DNA from: an uncultured Bacilli bacterium
GTDB taxonomy: Bacteria; Bacillota_I; Bacilli_A; RF39; UBA660
DNA: 35,483 nucleotides
Assembly (NCBI GenBank): GCA_947628485.1
Contig: CANRAA010000008.1
Coordinates: forward strand, 1 to 35,483
Reading direction: 5' to 3'
In this document: positions 1-8,107 of the stretch, piece after piece
Numbering within the stretch: position 1 is the stretch's first letter
How the letters are laid out: each line of letters starts with the position of its first letter
Program-made: the position numbers and the translations under genes
Notes under the pieces: generated by a model
Databases searched by the model: none
What the model saw: only the letters and a program-made list of their open reading frames with translations
What the model was told of the DNA's origin: nothing

Positions 1-169
1 ATCTATATCAAGATTTACATCTTAATATCTTTTCCTTCCAGCATAATCAGTTTTCCATAAAACTTTTCACACTATCCATTTACTAGATTATAACACATTT
101 TTTAATACTTATCTATTTTATGTATGATATAATTTAATAAATAGTTATTTAATATAATTAGATTAGGAA

Positions 170-1546
170 GTGAATAAATTGATTAAATATGAAACAAATT
201 CTAAATTAGTTAAAAAAGGGCAAATATTCGTAGCTCTTAAAGGACATACGGTAGATGGTCATGATTACATCGAAGAAGCCATTAAAAATGGAGCAAATAA
301 AGTTATTGGTGAAAAAGATTTAACTTTAAGTGTTCCTTATGAAAAAGTAGCAAGTAGTGAAGAATATTTAAAAGATGCTTTAGTTAAAGAATATGGTAAT
401 GAGGTAAATAAACTTAAAATTGTGGGTGTAACGGGCACCAATGGCAAAACTACTAGTTGTTATCTTACTTATGAAATTCTAAAAAACTTAGGCAAAAAAG
501 TTGCTTACCTAGGGACAATTGGTTACCATGTAAATGATAAGGTAATAGAAGTAAATAATACCACTCCCGATATTTTATCTTTATATAAAATTTTAATGGA
601 TGCTTTTGAAAAAGGTTGTGAATACTTTATCATGGAAGTATCGAGTCATTCATTATCTTTAGAAAGAATAAAGGGGCTAAATCTTACTATCGGGGCCTTC
701 ACAAATTTAACGGAAGACCACTTAGATTATCATAAAACCATGGAGGCTTATTTAAATGAAAAAGTAAAAATAATTAAATATTTAAAAAATGATGGGTTAA
801 TGATTCTAAATAGTGATGATGAGGCTTCCAATAAATTTAAAGTATTTAAAAATTATTTAACTTATGGTTATAAAGGTGATTACAAAATAATTAGTTCCGA
901 TATTTATCCTAATCATACCGATTTAGAATTTTCTTATCTAGATAAAAAGTATCAAGTAACGACTAATTTAACAAGTAAGTTTAATATTTATAATTATATA
1001 CTAGCCCTTGCTATTGTAAATAATTTAGGAGTTGATATTTTAGATATTCTAAATGTTACGAAAGATATTTACCCTCCTAAAGGAAGATGTGAAACTTATA
1101 AAGTGGGGAAAGGTTATGCCGTTATTGATTATGCCCATACTCCTGATGCGGTAGAAAAAGTAATAAAGGCTTACAACGAACTTAAAAAAGGAAAAGTTAT
1201 TACAATCCTCGGTTGTGGAGGAGATAGAGACCCTATTAAAAGACCAATTATGGGGAATATTGCTACCAAAAATAGTGATTATGTAATATTTACCAATGAT
1301 AATCCGAGAACTGAAGACCCAGAAAAAATAATGCATGACATTATCAAAGATAACCAAAATACTAATTATGAAGTTATTTACGATAGAAAGAGTGCTATCA
1401 ATAAAGGAATTAGTTTGTTAGATAACGAAGATATTCTTTTAATTCTTGGTAAAGGACATGAAAATTATCAAATAATAGGGCATACTAAATATCATTTAGA
1501 TGATGCCGAAATTGTTAAAAATTATACAGTAGACAAAAATAGTTAA
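170..1546 (+). CDS. murE: UDP-N-acetylmuramyl-tripeptide synthetase (Mur ligase, mDAP-adding type)
   Basis: Mur ligase ATP motif GVTGTNGKTTS, GTIGYH, and the DNPRTEDP motif typical of meso-DAP-adding MurE; GTG start. Confidence 0.95.
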   Translation: MNKLIKYETNSKLVKKGQIFVALKGHTVDGHDYIEEAIKNGANKVIGEKDLTLSVPYEKVASSEEYLKDALVKEYGNEVNKLKIVGVTGTNGKTTSCYLTYEILKNLGKKVAYLGTIGYHVNDKVIEVNNTTPDILSLYKILMDAFEKGCEYFIMEVSSHSLSLERIKGLNLTIGAFTNLTEDHLDYHKTMEAYLNEKVKIIKYLKNDGLMILNSDDEASNKFKVFKNYLTYGYKGDYKIISSDIYPNHTDLEFSYLDKKYQVTTNLTSKFNIYNYILALAIVNNLGVDILDILNVTKDIYPPKGRCETYKVGKGYAVIDYAHTPDAVEKVIKAYNELKKGKVITILGCGGDRDPIKRPIMGNIATKNSDYVIFTNDNPRTEDPEKIMHDIIKDNQNTNYEVIYDRKSAINKGISLLDNEDILLILGKGHENYQIIGHTKYHLDDAEIVKNYTVDKNS

Positions 1547-1587
1547 ATAAATTATAATATCAAGCAAAGAAAGTAGAGGAAAAATAA

Positions 1588-2460
1588 ATGAATAATAATT
1601 TTTTTGAAATGTTAGAGAACTATTTAAAAAACGTTAATGTTAAAGATGAGAAAGAATTAGAGGCTAAAGTTCAAGAGTTTGTAAATAATCTTAATTCTGA
1701 GGATTTTGATTATGAACTAACTCCTTTAGAATGTGCTTATCAAGTTTTAGATAAAGCGGAAAAAGCTAAATCTAAAAAAACAGCTTTAAAGTATGCTAAA
1801 GAAGCTTATGAAATTAGTCACGATTGTCTAGATGCTATATTACTCCAAGTATCATTAGAAGATAATCCTTTTACTAAATGGTCTCTTTTAGATGAGGGAT
1901 TAGAATATGAAAGAAAAAGATTAGAAAAAGAAGGATATTTTAAAAAAGATAAAATTGGAGATTTCTATGGTTATTTAGAAACGATACCTTATATTAGAGG
2001 ATTATGTTTTAAAATTGATTTTTTAATTCTTGAAGGAAAAATAAAACAAGCAAGAGATTTGTGTAAAGAAGTACTCAAACTAAATGCCAATGATAATACT
2101 GGAAGAAGACATGTTTTACTCGCAATTTATGCTTATTTAGAAGAGGAAGAAGAGGCTTTAAAATTACTTAAAAAATATCCTGAAGAAAGTTTCGAAGTCT
2201 TATTTACTTTGGCTATTTTATATTACAAATTGGGTAGAAATGAAAAAGCTCAAGATTATTTAAAAAAAGCTAATAAAGTAAATTCAAATTTATTAAAATT
2301 CTTTAAAGGTACAATGAAAGATAATCCAAAAATATTAGAAGGTTTTTATAAACCGGGTGATTCTTCAGAAATAAACATGTATTTTCAAGAATATTATTTC
2401 CTTTTAGCAACTGTTCCAGAGTTAGATATTTATGCAATAGAGGTATTAAAAAACAAATAG
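1588..2460 (+). CDS. Tetratricopeptide-repeat-like protein
   Basis: Helical repeats such as ALKYAKEAYEISHDCLDAILLQ and LFTLAILYYKLGRNEKAQDYLKKANKVN; SD-like purine tract upstream. Confidence 0.7.
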   Translation: MNNNFFEMLENYLKNVNVKDEKELEAKVQEFVNNLNSEDFDYELTPLECAYQVLDKAEKAKSKKTALKYAKEAYEISHDCLDAILLQVSLEDNPFTKWSLLDEGLEYERKRLEKEGYFKKDKIGDFYGYLETIPYIRGLCFKIDFLILEGKIKQARDLCKEVLKLNANDNTGRRHVLLAIYAYLEEEEEALKLLKKYPEESFEVLFTLAILYYKLGRNEKAQDYLKKANKVNSNLLKFFKGTMKDNPKILEGFYKPGDSSEINMYFQEYYFLLATVPELDIYAIEVLKNK

Positions 2461-2481
2461 GAAAAAAACTATTTGTTTTTT
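2448..2481. terminator. Bidirectional terminator overlapping both convergent stop codons
   Basis: AAAAAACAAATAG (2448-2460), 8-nt loop, CTATTTGTTTTTT (2469-2481); 13-bp perfect stem that includes both stop codons. Confidence 0.85.
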
Positions 2482-3056
2482 ATTAGCATATTTTTAATTA
2501 CATCTTCCAAGTATTTAACTTTATCTTCGCTATCTACTTTATCTAAATAAAGTGGGTCGCCAATAACAATTTTAGGATGACTTCTAAATTTAAATTTACC
2601 TATTATAGCAAAGGGAACAATGGGAGTATTAAACTCTTCGCTATAAGCTATTACCCCTGGTTTAAAAGGTAGGATTATATCGCTCTTATGAAATGTTCCT
2701 TCGGGAAATATGGCGACTATTTTATCTTCATTAAGGAGTTTTCCTACTTCTTCTTTAACATTATGCCTTTTATTTTGTCTATCTACTCTTATTAAATGCA
2801 TTTTTTTGAATATTAAGCCCAATGGGCCATCTAATAATTCTTTTTTAGCTAAAATATGAATAGGTCTAATACTTGCCTTAAACAAAAGATAAGAGTCAAA
2901 ATTACTTGTGTGATTACCCGCTAAAAGACATTTGCCTTCTATTATTTTTTCCTTACCAATAACTTGACCACCAAAATAAATATTTCCTAAAAAGACAATT
3001 AATTTAGAGATAATATTATAAAATAGGTAACTATCATTTTTCTTTGACTTTTTCAT
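2469..3056 (-). CDS. 1-acyl-sn-glycerol-3-phosphate acyltransferase (PlsC family)
   Basis: NHTSNFDSYL (NHxxxxD) and FPEGTFHKSD motifs. Confidence 0.9.
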   Translation of the reverse strand: MKKSKKNDSYLFYNIISKLIVFLGNIYFGGQVIGKEKIIEGKCLLAGNHTSNFDSYLLFKASIRPIHILAKKELLDGPLGLIFKKMHLIRVDRQNKRHNVKEEVGKLLNEDKIVAIFPEGTFHKSDIILPFKPGVIAYSEEFNTPIVPFAIIGKFKFRSHPKIVIGDPLYLDKVDSEDKVKYLEDVIKNMLIKNK

Positions 3057-3870
3057 TAATACTTCTTTCTAAAAGTGTTGGGTTATCTAAAATATATTGC
3101 ATTAATTTAATGGATTTAATAAAGTAAAAGCCATCGGCAATTCTCTCATCCATGGAAATTCCTAGTTCACAAAAATATTTACTGCCCTCTTTTTTAATTT
3201 CGCCAATCGTAATAATACCAGAACAAGTTCCAAAATCGGTAACATTATGATAAATACCATCTGTTTTAAACGTTCCTAAGTTAGATACAATCATACTACT
3301 ATAATATAAATTATCTTTAACTAAGAAACTAGGTAATATGCCCCATTTATCAAATAACTTAAATAAAGAAACAATAGGCACTCTTAAAATGTTTGGCAGT
3401 TTTCCTAAAATTAGGATTGCTTTATTAGCGCCTTCTCCACTATCTTTTTTATTTCGAACATCACTCACTTTATCTCTAACTTTTTTACTAATAGTATTTA
3501 GATTATCTTTTTCTTCTAAAGGCATTAAAACCATTATTTCTTCGGATTTATCATCAAAATCAACTTTCATTACAAATGATAAAGTTATATCATTATGCTC
3601 ATAAACATGGCGATTAGAAACAAACCTATTTAAAAGTGGTCTATTATACATAGTTTTGCCAAAAAGAGTTAAAAAAGCATGAAAATAGGTTAGTCCTTCA
3701 TCTTTCTTATCTTTCATATATTCTACTAAAGAGGTAACATCCATCTTCTCGCAAATATATAATTCACCTAAACTTCTTCTGGGTTTTAAATCAATTAATA
3801 TCTGACTCATCCCATTAACATCGCGGCATCTCTTCGCCCCTTTTCGGTCCCCAAATCTTCTTTTTTCCAT
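3034..3870 (-). CDS. 2-oxoacid dehydrogenase E2 catalytic-domain-like (CAT-fold) acyltransferase without a lipoyl domain
   Basis: Similarity by eye to E2 catalytic domain (LTYFHAFLTLFGKTMYNRPLLNRF..., NLGTFKTDGIYHNVTDFGTCSGIITIGEI, DERIADGFYF); overlaps the downstream plsC-like gene. Confidence 0.65.
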   Translation of the reverse strand: MEKRRFGDRKGAKRCRDVNGMSQILIDLKPRRSLGELYICEKMDVTSLVEYMKDKKDEGLTYFHAFLTLFGKTMYNRPLLNRFVSNRHVYEHNDITLSFVMKVDFDDKSEEIMVLMPLEEKDNLNTISKKVRDKVSDVRNKKDSGEGANKAILILGKLPNILRVPIVSLFKLFDKWGILPSFLVKDNLYYSSMIVSNLGTFKTDGIYHNVTDFGTCSGIITIGEIKKEGSKYFCELGISMDERIADGFYFIKSIKLMQYILDNPTLLERSINEKVKEK

Positions 3871-3899
3871 AAAATTTCTCCTTTATTAAACTTTTTTTA

Positions 3900-3927
3900 T
3901 TGAATTATTTTAATAATGTGTTATAAT
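3900..3927 (+). promoter_or_regulatory. Promoter for tRNA-Gly
   Basis: TTGAAT (3900-3905), 16-bp spacer, TATAAT (3922-3927). Confidence 0.7.
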
Positions 3928-3939
3928 TAACTTACGTGT

Positions 3940-4013
3940 GCAGATGTAGTTTAATGGTAGAACTATAGCCTTCCAAGCTATTAACGTGGGTTCGATTCCC
4001 ATCATCTGCTCCA
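3940..4013 (+). tRNA. tRNA-Gly(TCC)
   Basis: Acceptor GCAGATG/CATCTGC, anticodon arm ATAGC-CTTCCAA-GCTAT, T arm GTGGG-TTCGATT-CCCAT, encoded CCA. Confidence 0.97.
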
Positions 4014-4027
4014 TTATTTAGTTAAAT

Positions 4028-4053
4028 ACAATCTTAAACGATTGTTTTTTTAT
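4028..4053 (+). terminator. Intrinsic terminator after tRNA-Gly
   Basis: ACAATC-TTAAAC-GATTGT followed by a T-rich tract. Confidence 0.75.
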
Positions 4054-4061
4054 TGCCAAAT

Positions 4062-4084
4062 CCCACGTTAATAGTTGGGAAGGC
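4062..4084 (-). repeat. Inverted partial copy of the tRNA-Gly anticodon arm and variable region
   Basis: Minus strand GCCTTCCCAACTATTAACGTGGG versus tRNA 3968-3990 GCCTTCCAAGCTATTAACGTGGG; 21/23 identical. Confidence 0.85.
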
Positions 4085-4138
4085 AAATCAAAGGCAAATC
4101 CATAATTCCCTACATCATGCTGCCAAAATGTGAGTCCT

Positions 4139-4900
4139 TTAAAGCTCGGAATGGCTGTTATTTTTTAAATACATACTTTCGATTATATCATCAAAAAGAC
4201 TATACCATTTAAGCTGCACACAATATCTATCTTTATTATATAGAGGATTATAATTTAAACATCTATTTTTAGGCTGAACTACTAATGGTCCAAAATGGAC
4301 TGTAGAAGAAGGTTCACTAAGCTTATATAAAAATAATTTTTTTATGTCCTCTTTACTAATCCATAAGTAATCATTTACTTCTCCATAAATAACAGCATCT
4401 ATATCAAAGTCAGAATTATTACCTTTTAAAACAAAACGCTCTACAGCTTTAAGAATTATATCTTTCTGATTAATTTCTCTATTAATATTGTCTATTTCTT
4501 TTTGATTATCTTTTTTATATTCGTAAGAAGACAATCTAACTTTACCCGTTCCATTGGTGGTGCCATCAGCATATTGATACTTTAAATAAGAAATAACACT
4601 ATCTCTAGAAATATGATTATCAATCAAAAAATGAATAAATTCTGATATTGGTTCAACATGAACCGAATTTCGACTTCCTTTTTTAATACTTATACCTCTT
4701 ATTTTATTATTAACTTTAACTATAATATCCGCTTTTTGTTTATAATGATTTCGCCAACACTTAATCTCATCATTTAAATCCATATCGGGATATAATTTTT
4801 TAAATAAGTCATAAGATAAAGGATCTAATTCTTGTAGCGTTTTATTATTAAAATACATTACAAATTGATATTCATTATCATAGCCATTAATGCTACTCAT
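4139..4900 (-). CDS. Uncharacterised protein, possible PD-(D/E)XK-like endonuclease (orphan restriction-like)
   Basis: 253 aa; core KADIIVKVNNKIRGISIKKGS resembles a D-x(n)-(x)xK nuclease strand pair; inspection only. Confidence 0.45.
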   Translation of the reverse strand: MSSINGYDNEYQFVMYFNNKTLQELDPLSYDLFKKLYPDMDLNDEIKCWRNHYKQKADIIVKVNNKIRGISIKKGSRNSVHVEPISEFIHFLIDNHISRDSVISYLKYQYADGTTNGTGKVRLSSYEYKKDNQKEIDNINREINQKDIILKAVERFVLKGNNSDFDIDAVIYGEVNDYLWISKEDIKKLFLYKLSEPSSTVHFGPLVVQPKNRCLNYNPLYNKDRYCVQLKWYSLFDDIIESMYLKNNSHSEL

Positions 4901-5077
4901 CTCCGCTCCTTTCTACGCTCTCCACTCTTATCTTATAACATTTTTTTAATTATTGCAATTTTTTTAATACATATTCAATTCTAAGAAGTGAAATCATATT
5001 ATTTTAAGAAAAAAATTATTATAATATAGTTAAAATTTAGTTAGTTATAACATGAACTTTGGATTTAGAACTATAAT

Positions 5078-5108
5078 AAAAGTACTAGCCAATTCGATTA
5101 GTACTTTT
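5078..5108 (-). terminator. Terminator overlapping the 3' end of the transglutaminase-like ORF
   Basis: AAAAGTACTA (5078-5087) pairs with TAGTACTTTT (5099-5108); stop TAG is within the stem. Confidence 0.75.
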
Positions 5109-5651
5109 TAAATCTAATTCATTAATATAATTATTAAATTCTTTAAATGATATGTTAGGTATAACTTCATAGAATTCTGTTACTGGTCTTCCCTTACCAT
5201 TAACTAACTTAACATAATAATCATTTATTTTCTTAATGGCTTCTTCTTCATTATTAAATTCATATATTCCCGTTTTTTCTTCATTAGGGTGCTCAATTTG
5301 ATAGACTTTACTATTAAGAAAATATAAAACAAAACAATGCATATGTTCTTCGGCTTCTAAATCATTAAAGTCTTTTCCTTCATAAATCCTCGTACAATAC
5401 ATTTTATTGGGAATATTTAATTTGTTTAGAATATTACTCATTAAATGCTCTATGCATGTCCCAAGGCCATGGTTTAAAACTTCTTCTAAACTGGAAGCCC
5501 TATATAACTTTCGAAAGTTTTTCATATTACCAATATGTTCTTCGCCATAAATATCTAACCAACCATATTTAATATTTTGTTTCATAAATTCGAGGATATC
5601 CTCAGGAGTTTTTATTTGCTCAATTTTTTCTTGAATATTTTCGGTTTCCAT
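5085..5651 (-). CDS. Transglutaminase-like superfamily protein
   Basis: GTCIEHLMSNILNKLNIPNKMY ... EEHMHCFVLYFLNSKVYQIEHP, consistent with a Cys-His papain-like transglutaminase core. Confidence 0.6.
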   Translation of the reverse strand: METENIQEKIEQIKTPEDILEFMKQNIKYGWLDIYGEEHIGNMKNFRKLYRASSLEEVLNHGLGTCIEHLMSNILNKLNIPNKMYCTRIYEGKDFNDLEAEEHMHCFVLYFLNSKVYQIEHPNEEKTGIYEFNNEEEAIKKINDYYVKLVNGKGRPVTEFYEVIPNISFKEFNNYINELDLKSTNRIG

Positions 5652-5671
5652 TTAAACACCCTCAATCTAAA

Positions 5672-5698
5672 AATATTGTATCATAAAGATACAATATT
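5672..5698. promoter_or_regulatory. Perfect dyad between the XRE regulator and transglutaminase genes (operator or stem-loop)
   Basis: AATATTGTATC-ATAAA-GATACAATATT; 11-bp perfect arms with 5-nt centre. Confidence 0.6.
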
Positions 5699-5702
5699 CG
5701 CA

Positions 5703-5954
5703 TTATTTTTTAATCTTTTCAATTTTTAAAGTATATCCAAGAGGCTCTAAAATTTGAAGCATCGTTTTTATTTGCGGTGAATTCATTTGATTTTCAATTC
5801 TCGCAATAGTTGTTCTAATAACGTTAGATCTGTCTGCTAGAGCTTGTTGGGATAATTTTGCTTCTTTTCTAATTCTTACTAAATCAGAAATTAACTCATA
5901 TTCCATTTCACTAACGGTTTTAGATAATTCCATATACCTTTCTACTTTTTTCAT
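5703..5954 (-). CDS. XRE-family HTH transcriptional regulator (antitoxin-like)
   Basis: LVRIRKEAKLSQQALADRSNVIRTTIARIENQMNSPQIKTMLQILEPLGYTL, canonical HTH_3. Confidence 0.9.
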   Translation of the reverse strand: MKKVERYMELSKTVSEMEYELISDLVRIRKEAKLSQQALADRSNVIRTTIARIENQMNSPQIKTMLQILEPLGYTLKIEKIKK

Positions 5955-5969
5955 AATTACTCCTTTCTT

Positions 5970-6965
5970 TTATCTTATCACTAATCTCTTAACTTTACTT
6001 TTATCTTTACCGGCTTCATCCCACATATCACTTGGTTTGAAAACTATTTCTTCGGGGCAAAAATATTCAATATTACCTTTACTATTAGAATAAATATCTA
6101 AGAAGTAGGCACCGACGACATTGAGTAAACCTTGCTTTTGTTGGAATTGGGTTTTATCACAGAATGATGGAACCAACACCCCGTGAACATTCCGATAAAC
6201 AAAATAATAGCTTTTGTGATAATGGCCAATTAATAATATTTTAGGTTTATATTGGGATTCCAATATTTCAATACGCTTTTGGGGTTTATAAGACAGGCTT
6301 TGTGCGGAACCACCACCTGGATGGTCCATAAATATCTTAACTCCATTAATATCTAAAGAGGCATAATCTTGGCCTAAAAATTCCATATCCCTTCGGCATC
6401 TTGATACCCAAGAATTAACGGTTGCTTGCCCATTTTTATAATGGGTTTCATCATGACTACCTAAAATGTATTTGGTAGTTATTCCTCTAACCCTGGGATA
6501 CATATCGACAACATAACCTACTTGTTCATCAAAACCATGTAAGAATTGTTGCCGAGGTTGCTCTGGTCTATTTAAATAATTACCATCAACAATATCTCCG
6601 ACATGCAAAACAGTTTTAATTCCTCGGTTGTAAGCCTCTCTATAAACTTTGTTTAGTAAATGAAGTTGTTGATGAATATTCCCAAAGTGGGTATCTGATA
6701 CCACACATATTTCTGTATGAATTAAGTCTTTAGGATCTAAACTAGGCTTTTTAGGATCCAAGTTTCTCACCAATGGTTTATCAAAAACTAAGGCACCATC
6801 TTTGTTAATAATTTCCACATTCTTGCCATAAATCCGACATAACTCTAATAAACCATACAACTCATTACTATTCATATGGAATTTGACCATATAATCTTCA
6901 ACGGAGGCCCCATTTCGCATATAACGATATTGCTTTTCGGCATATTCTTTACTTGTATCCATCAT
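5970..6965 (-). CDS. Calcineurin-like metallophosphoesterase with N-terminal helical/HTH-like extension
   Basis: SDTHFG, GDIVDGN, GSHDE, DHPGG and GHYHKS metal-binding motifs. Confidence 0.88.
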   Translation of the reverse strand: MMDTSKEYAEKQYRYMRNGASVEDYMVKFHMNSNELYGLLELCRIYGKNVEIINKDGALVFDKPLVRNLDPKKPSLDPKDLIHTEICVVSDTHFGNIHQQLHLLNKVYREAYNRGIKTVLHVGDIVDGNYLNRPEQPRQQFLHGFDEQVGYVVDMYPRVRGITTKYILGSHDETHYKNGQATVNSWVSRCRRDMEFLGQDYASLDINGVKIFMDHPGGGSAQSLSYKPQKRIEILESQYKPKILLIGHYHKSYYFVYRNVHGVLVPSFCDKTQFQQKQGLLNVVGAYFLDIYSNSKGNIEYFCPEEIVFKPSDMWDEAGKDKSKVKRLVIR

Positions 6966-7949
6966 TTACCCCCTTCTTTCCAATTTCAATACTTTTGGTT
7001 TAACATAATCATCTTTATTTGTCTTATAATAAACAGAATTAATTGCCTTGATATCTTTTAAATTACCATTATAATCGGTAATTACGGTAATATACCAAGC
7101 CCCAATAGTATTGGAATATCTTTTGTCATTCATTTCTCTTGTTGTGGCACACACACTAGGAACTGAAATACATTTAACATTACGATATGTAAACTCTTCC
7201 ATTTGAAGAAGTCCTCCATAAAGAAATATTTGGGGTTTATCTTCACTTCTAAAAGAGTCTACATGTTGTTGCATTCTATATGATGCCGTATAAGTTTTAA
7301 TTAACTTCGGATTAGATATCGCCATTTTAACTTTATCAATCGTGGCATGACAAGAACTATTTCCTAAATAATGCATATCACTTCTAACTTCGGAAATTCT
7401 TTTTCCTATGTTGATTTTCTTACTTTGTAAGTGTTTTTCATCTTTAGGACCCGTAATAAAATGTGTTTCCATTCCGGAAATGTTGGGATAATACTCACAA
7501 ATATAATCTACTTGTCTTAGAGAATCATCCAAAAAATTGCTTTCGGAATAAATGCTTGTTAAGGGATACAAGCCTTCTGTTATATTACCACATAAAATAA
7601 CATTTTTAAACCCCATTTCATAGGCTTTTAAATAAATATCGTTTAAAATCGATAATTGTTGCGATTTTGAACCAAAACGCGTATCGGAAATAGCGACAAA
7701 ATTAAAGATGTGATGTTCGTCAGTTTGAAATTGATAAGTATTTTCGTCAGTTAATTCTCTTTCTCCTTGATTAAAGAAATAAATGCCATCATCTCTATTT
7801 TGACTAATTATATTGATGCCTTCTAGTCTTAAGGAACGAATAAGATTTAAAACTTCAAATTCATTTAATTCTAATATTTCACAGGCATCTTCAAGTTTTA
7901 CTTCTCTCGTTGTTATATCTTTAAGTAATTCAAACTTTTCCCTTTCCAT
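6966..7949 (-). CDS. Degenerate metallophosphoesterase paralogue (probable pseudoenzyme)
   Basis: Co-linear with 5970..6965, but SDTRFG, GNITEG, GPKDE, SNPK and GGLLQM replace the metal-ligand motifs. Start moved to ATG at 7949 after SD GGGAGG; the longer call reads through the SD from a GTG. Confidence 0.82.
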   Translation of the reverse strand: MEREKFELLKDITTREVKLEDACEILELNEFEVLNLIRSLRLEGINIISQNRDDGIYFFNQGERELTDENTYQFQTDEHHIFNFVAISDTRFGSKSQQLSILNDIYLKAYEMGFKNVILCGNITEGLYPLTSIYSESNFLDDSLRQVDYICEYYPNISGMETHFITGPKDEKHLQSKKINIGKRISEVRSDMHYLGNSSCHATIDKVKMAISNPKLIKTYTASYRMQQHVDSFRSEDKPQIFLYGGLLQMEEFTYRNVKCISVPSVCATTREMNDKRYSNTIGAWYITVITDYNGNLKDIKAINSVYYKTNKDDYVKPKVLKLERRG

Positions 7950-7959
7950 ATATCCTCCC

Positions 7960-7992
7960 ACAAAAAAGAGTGTCTTACTTTAAGGCACTCTT
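7960..7992 (-). terminator. Intrinsic terminator/attenuator upstream of the metallophosphoesterase pair
   Basis: Minus strand AAGAGTGCCTTAAAGTAAGACACTCTTTTTT, just upstream of the SD of the next gene. Confidence 0.8.
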
Positions 7993-8046
7993 ACTATAAC
8001 TTTTGAATTTGCAAGGAGTTTCAATTTTGAAAAATTTATTTTGCAT
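7975..8046 (-). CDS. Short leader ORF (23 aa: MQNKFFKIETPCKFKSYSKSALK)
   Basis: SD GGGAGTG, ATG at 8046, stop TAA inside the terminator hairpin; promoter immediately upstream. Confidence 0.55.
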   Translation of the reverse strand: MQNKFFKIETPCKFKSYSKSALK

Positions 8047-8071
8047 TTTTATCACTCCCTACTTTAAATTT

Positions 8072-8101
8072 AGTATAACATTTTTTGATACTAAAAATCA
8101 A
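8072..8101 (-). promoter_or_regulatory. Promoter for the leader ORF/metallophosphoesterase transcript
   Basis: Minus strand TTGATT (8101-8096), 18-bp spacer, TATACT (8077-8072). Confidence 0.65.
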
Positions 8102-8107
8102 TCCACT

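Noticed and set aside
1-169. Possible regulatory RNA or truncated gene at the window start
   Set aside because: AT-rich with promoter-like elements only; no coherent structure or ORF could be supported.
1049-1357. Minus-strand 102-aa ORF inside murE
   Set aside because: Antisense to a clear conserved gene; low-complexity translation of AT-rich DNA and no SD.
3338-3604. Plus-strand 88-aa ORF inside the E2-like gene
   Set aside because: Antisense to a supported CDS, with no recognisable domain.
4928-5075. AT-rich intergenic stretch before the transglutaminase terminator as a possible ncRNA
   Set aside because: Only homopolymer-rich sequence with weak promoter-like TATAAT strings; no bounded structure.
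6876-7061. Plus-strand 61-aa ORF over the junction of the phosphoesterase pair
   Set aside because: Antisense to two supported CDSs and no SD.
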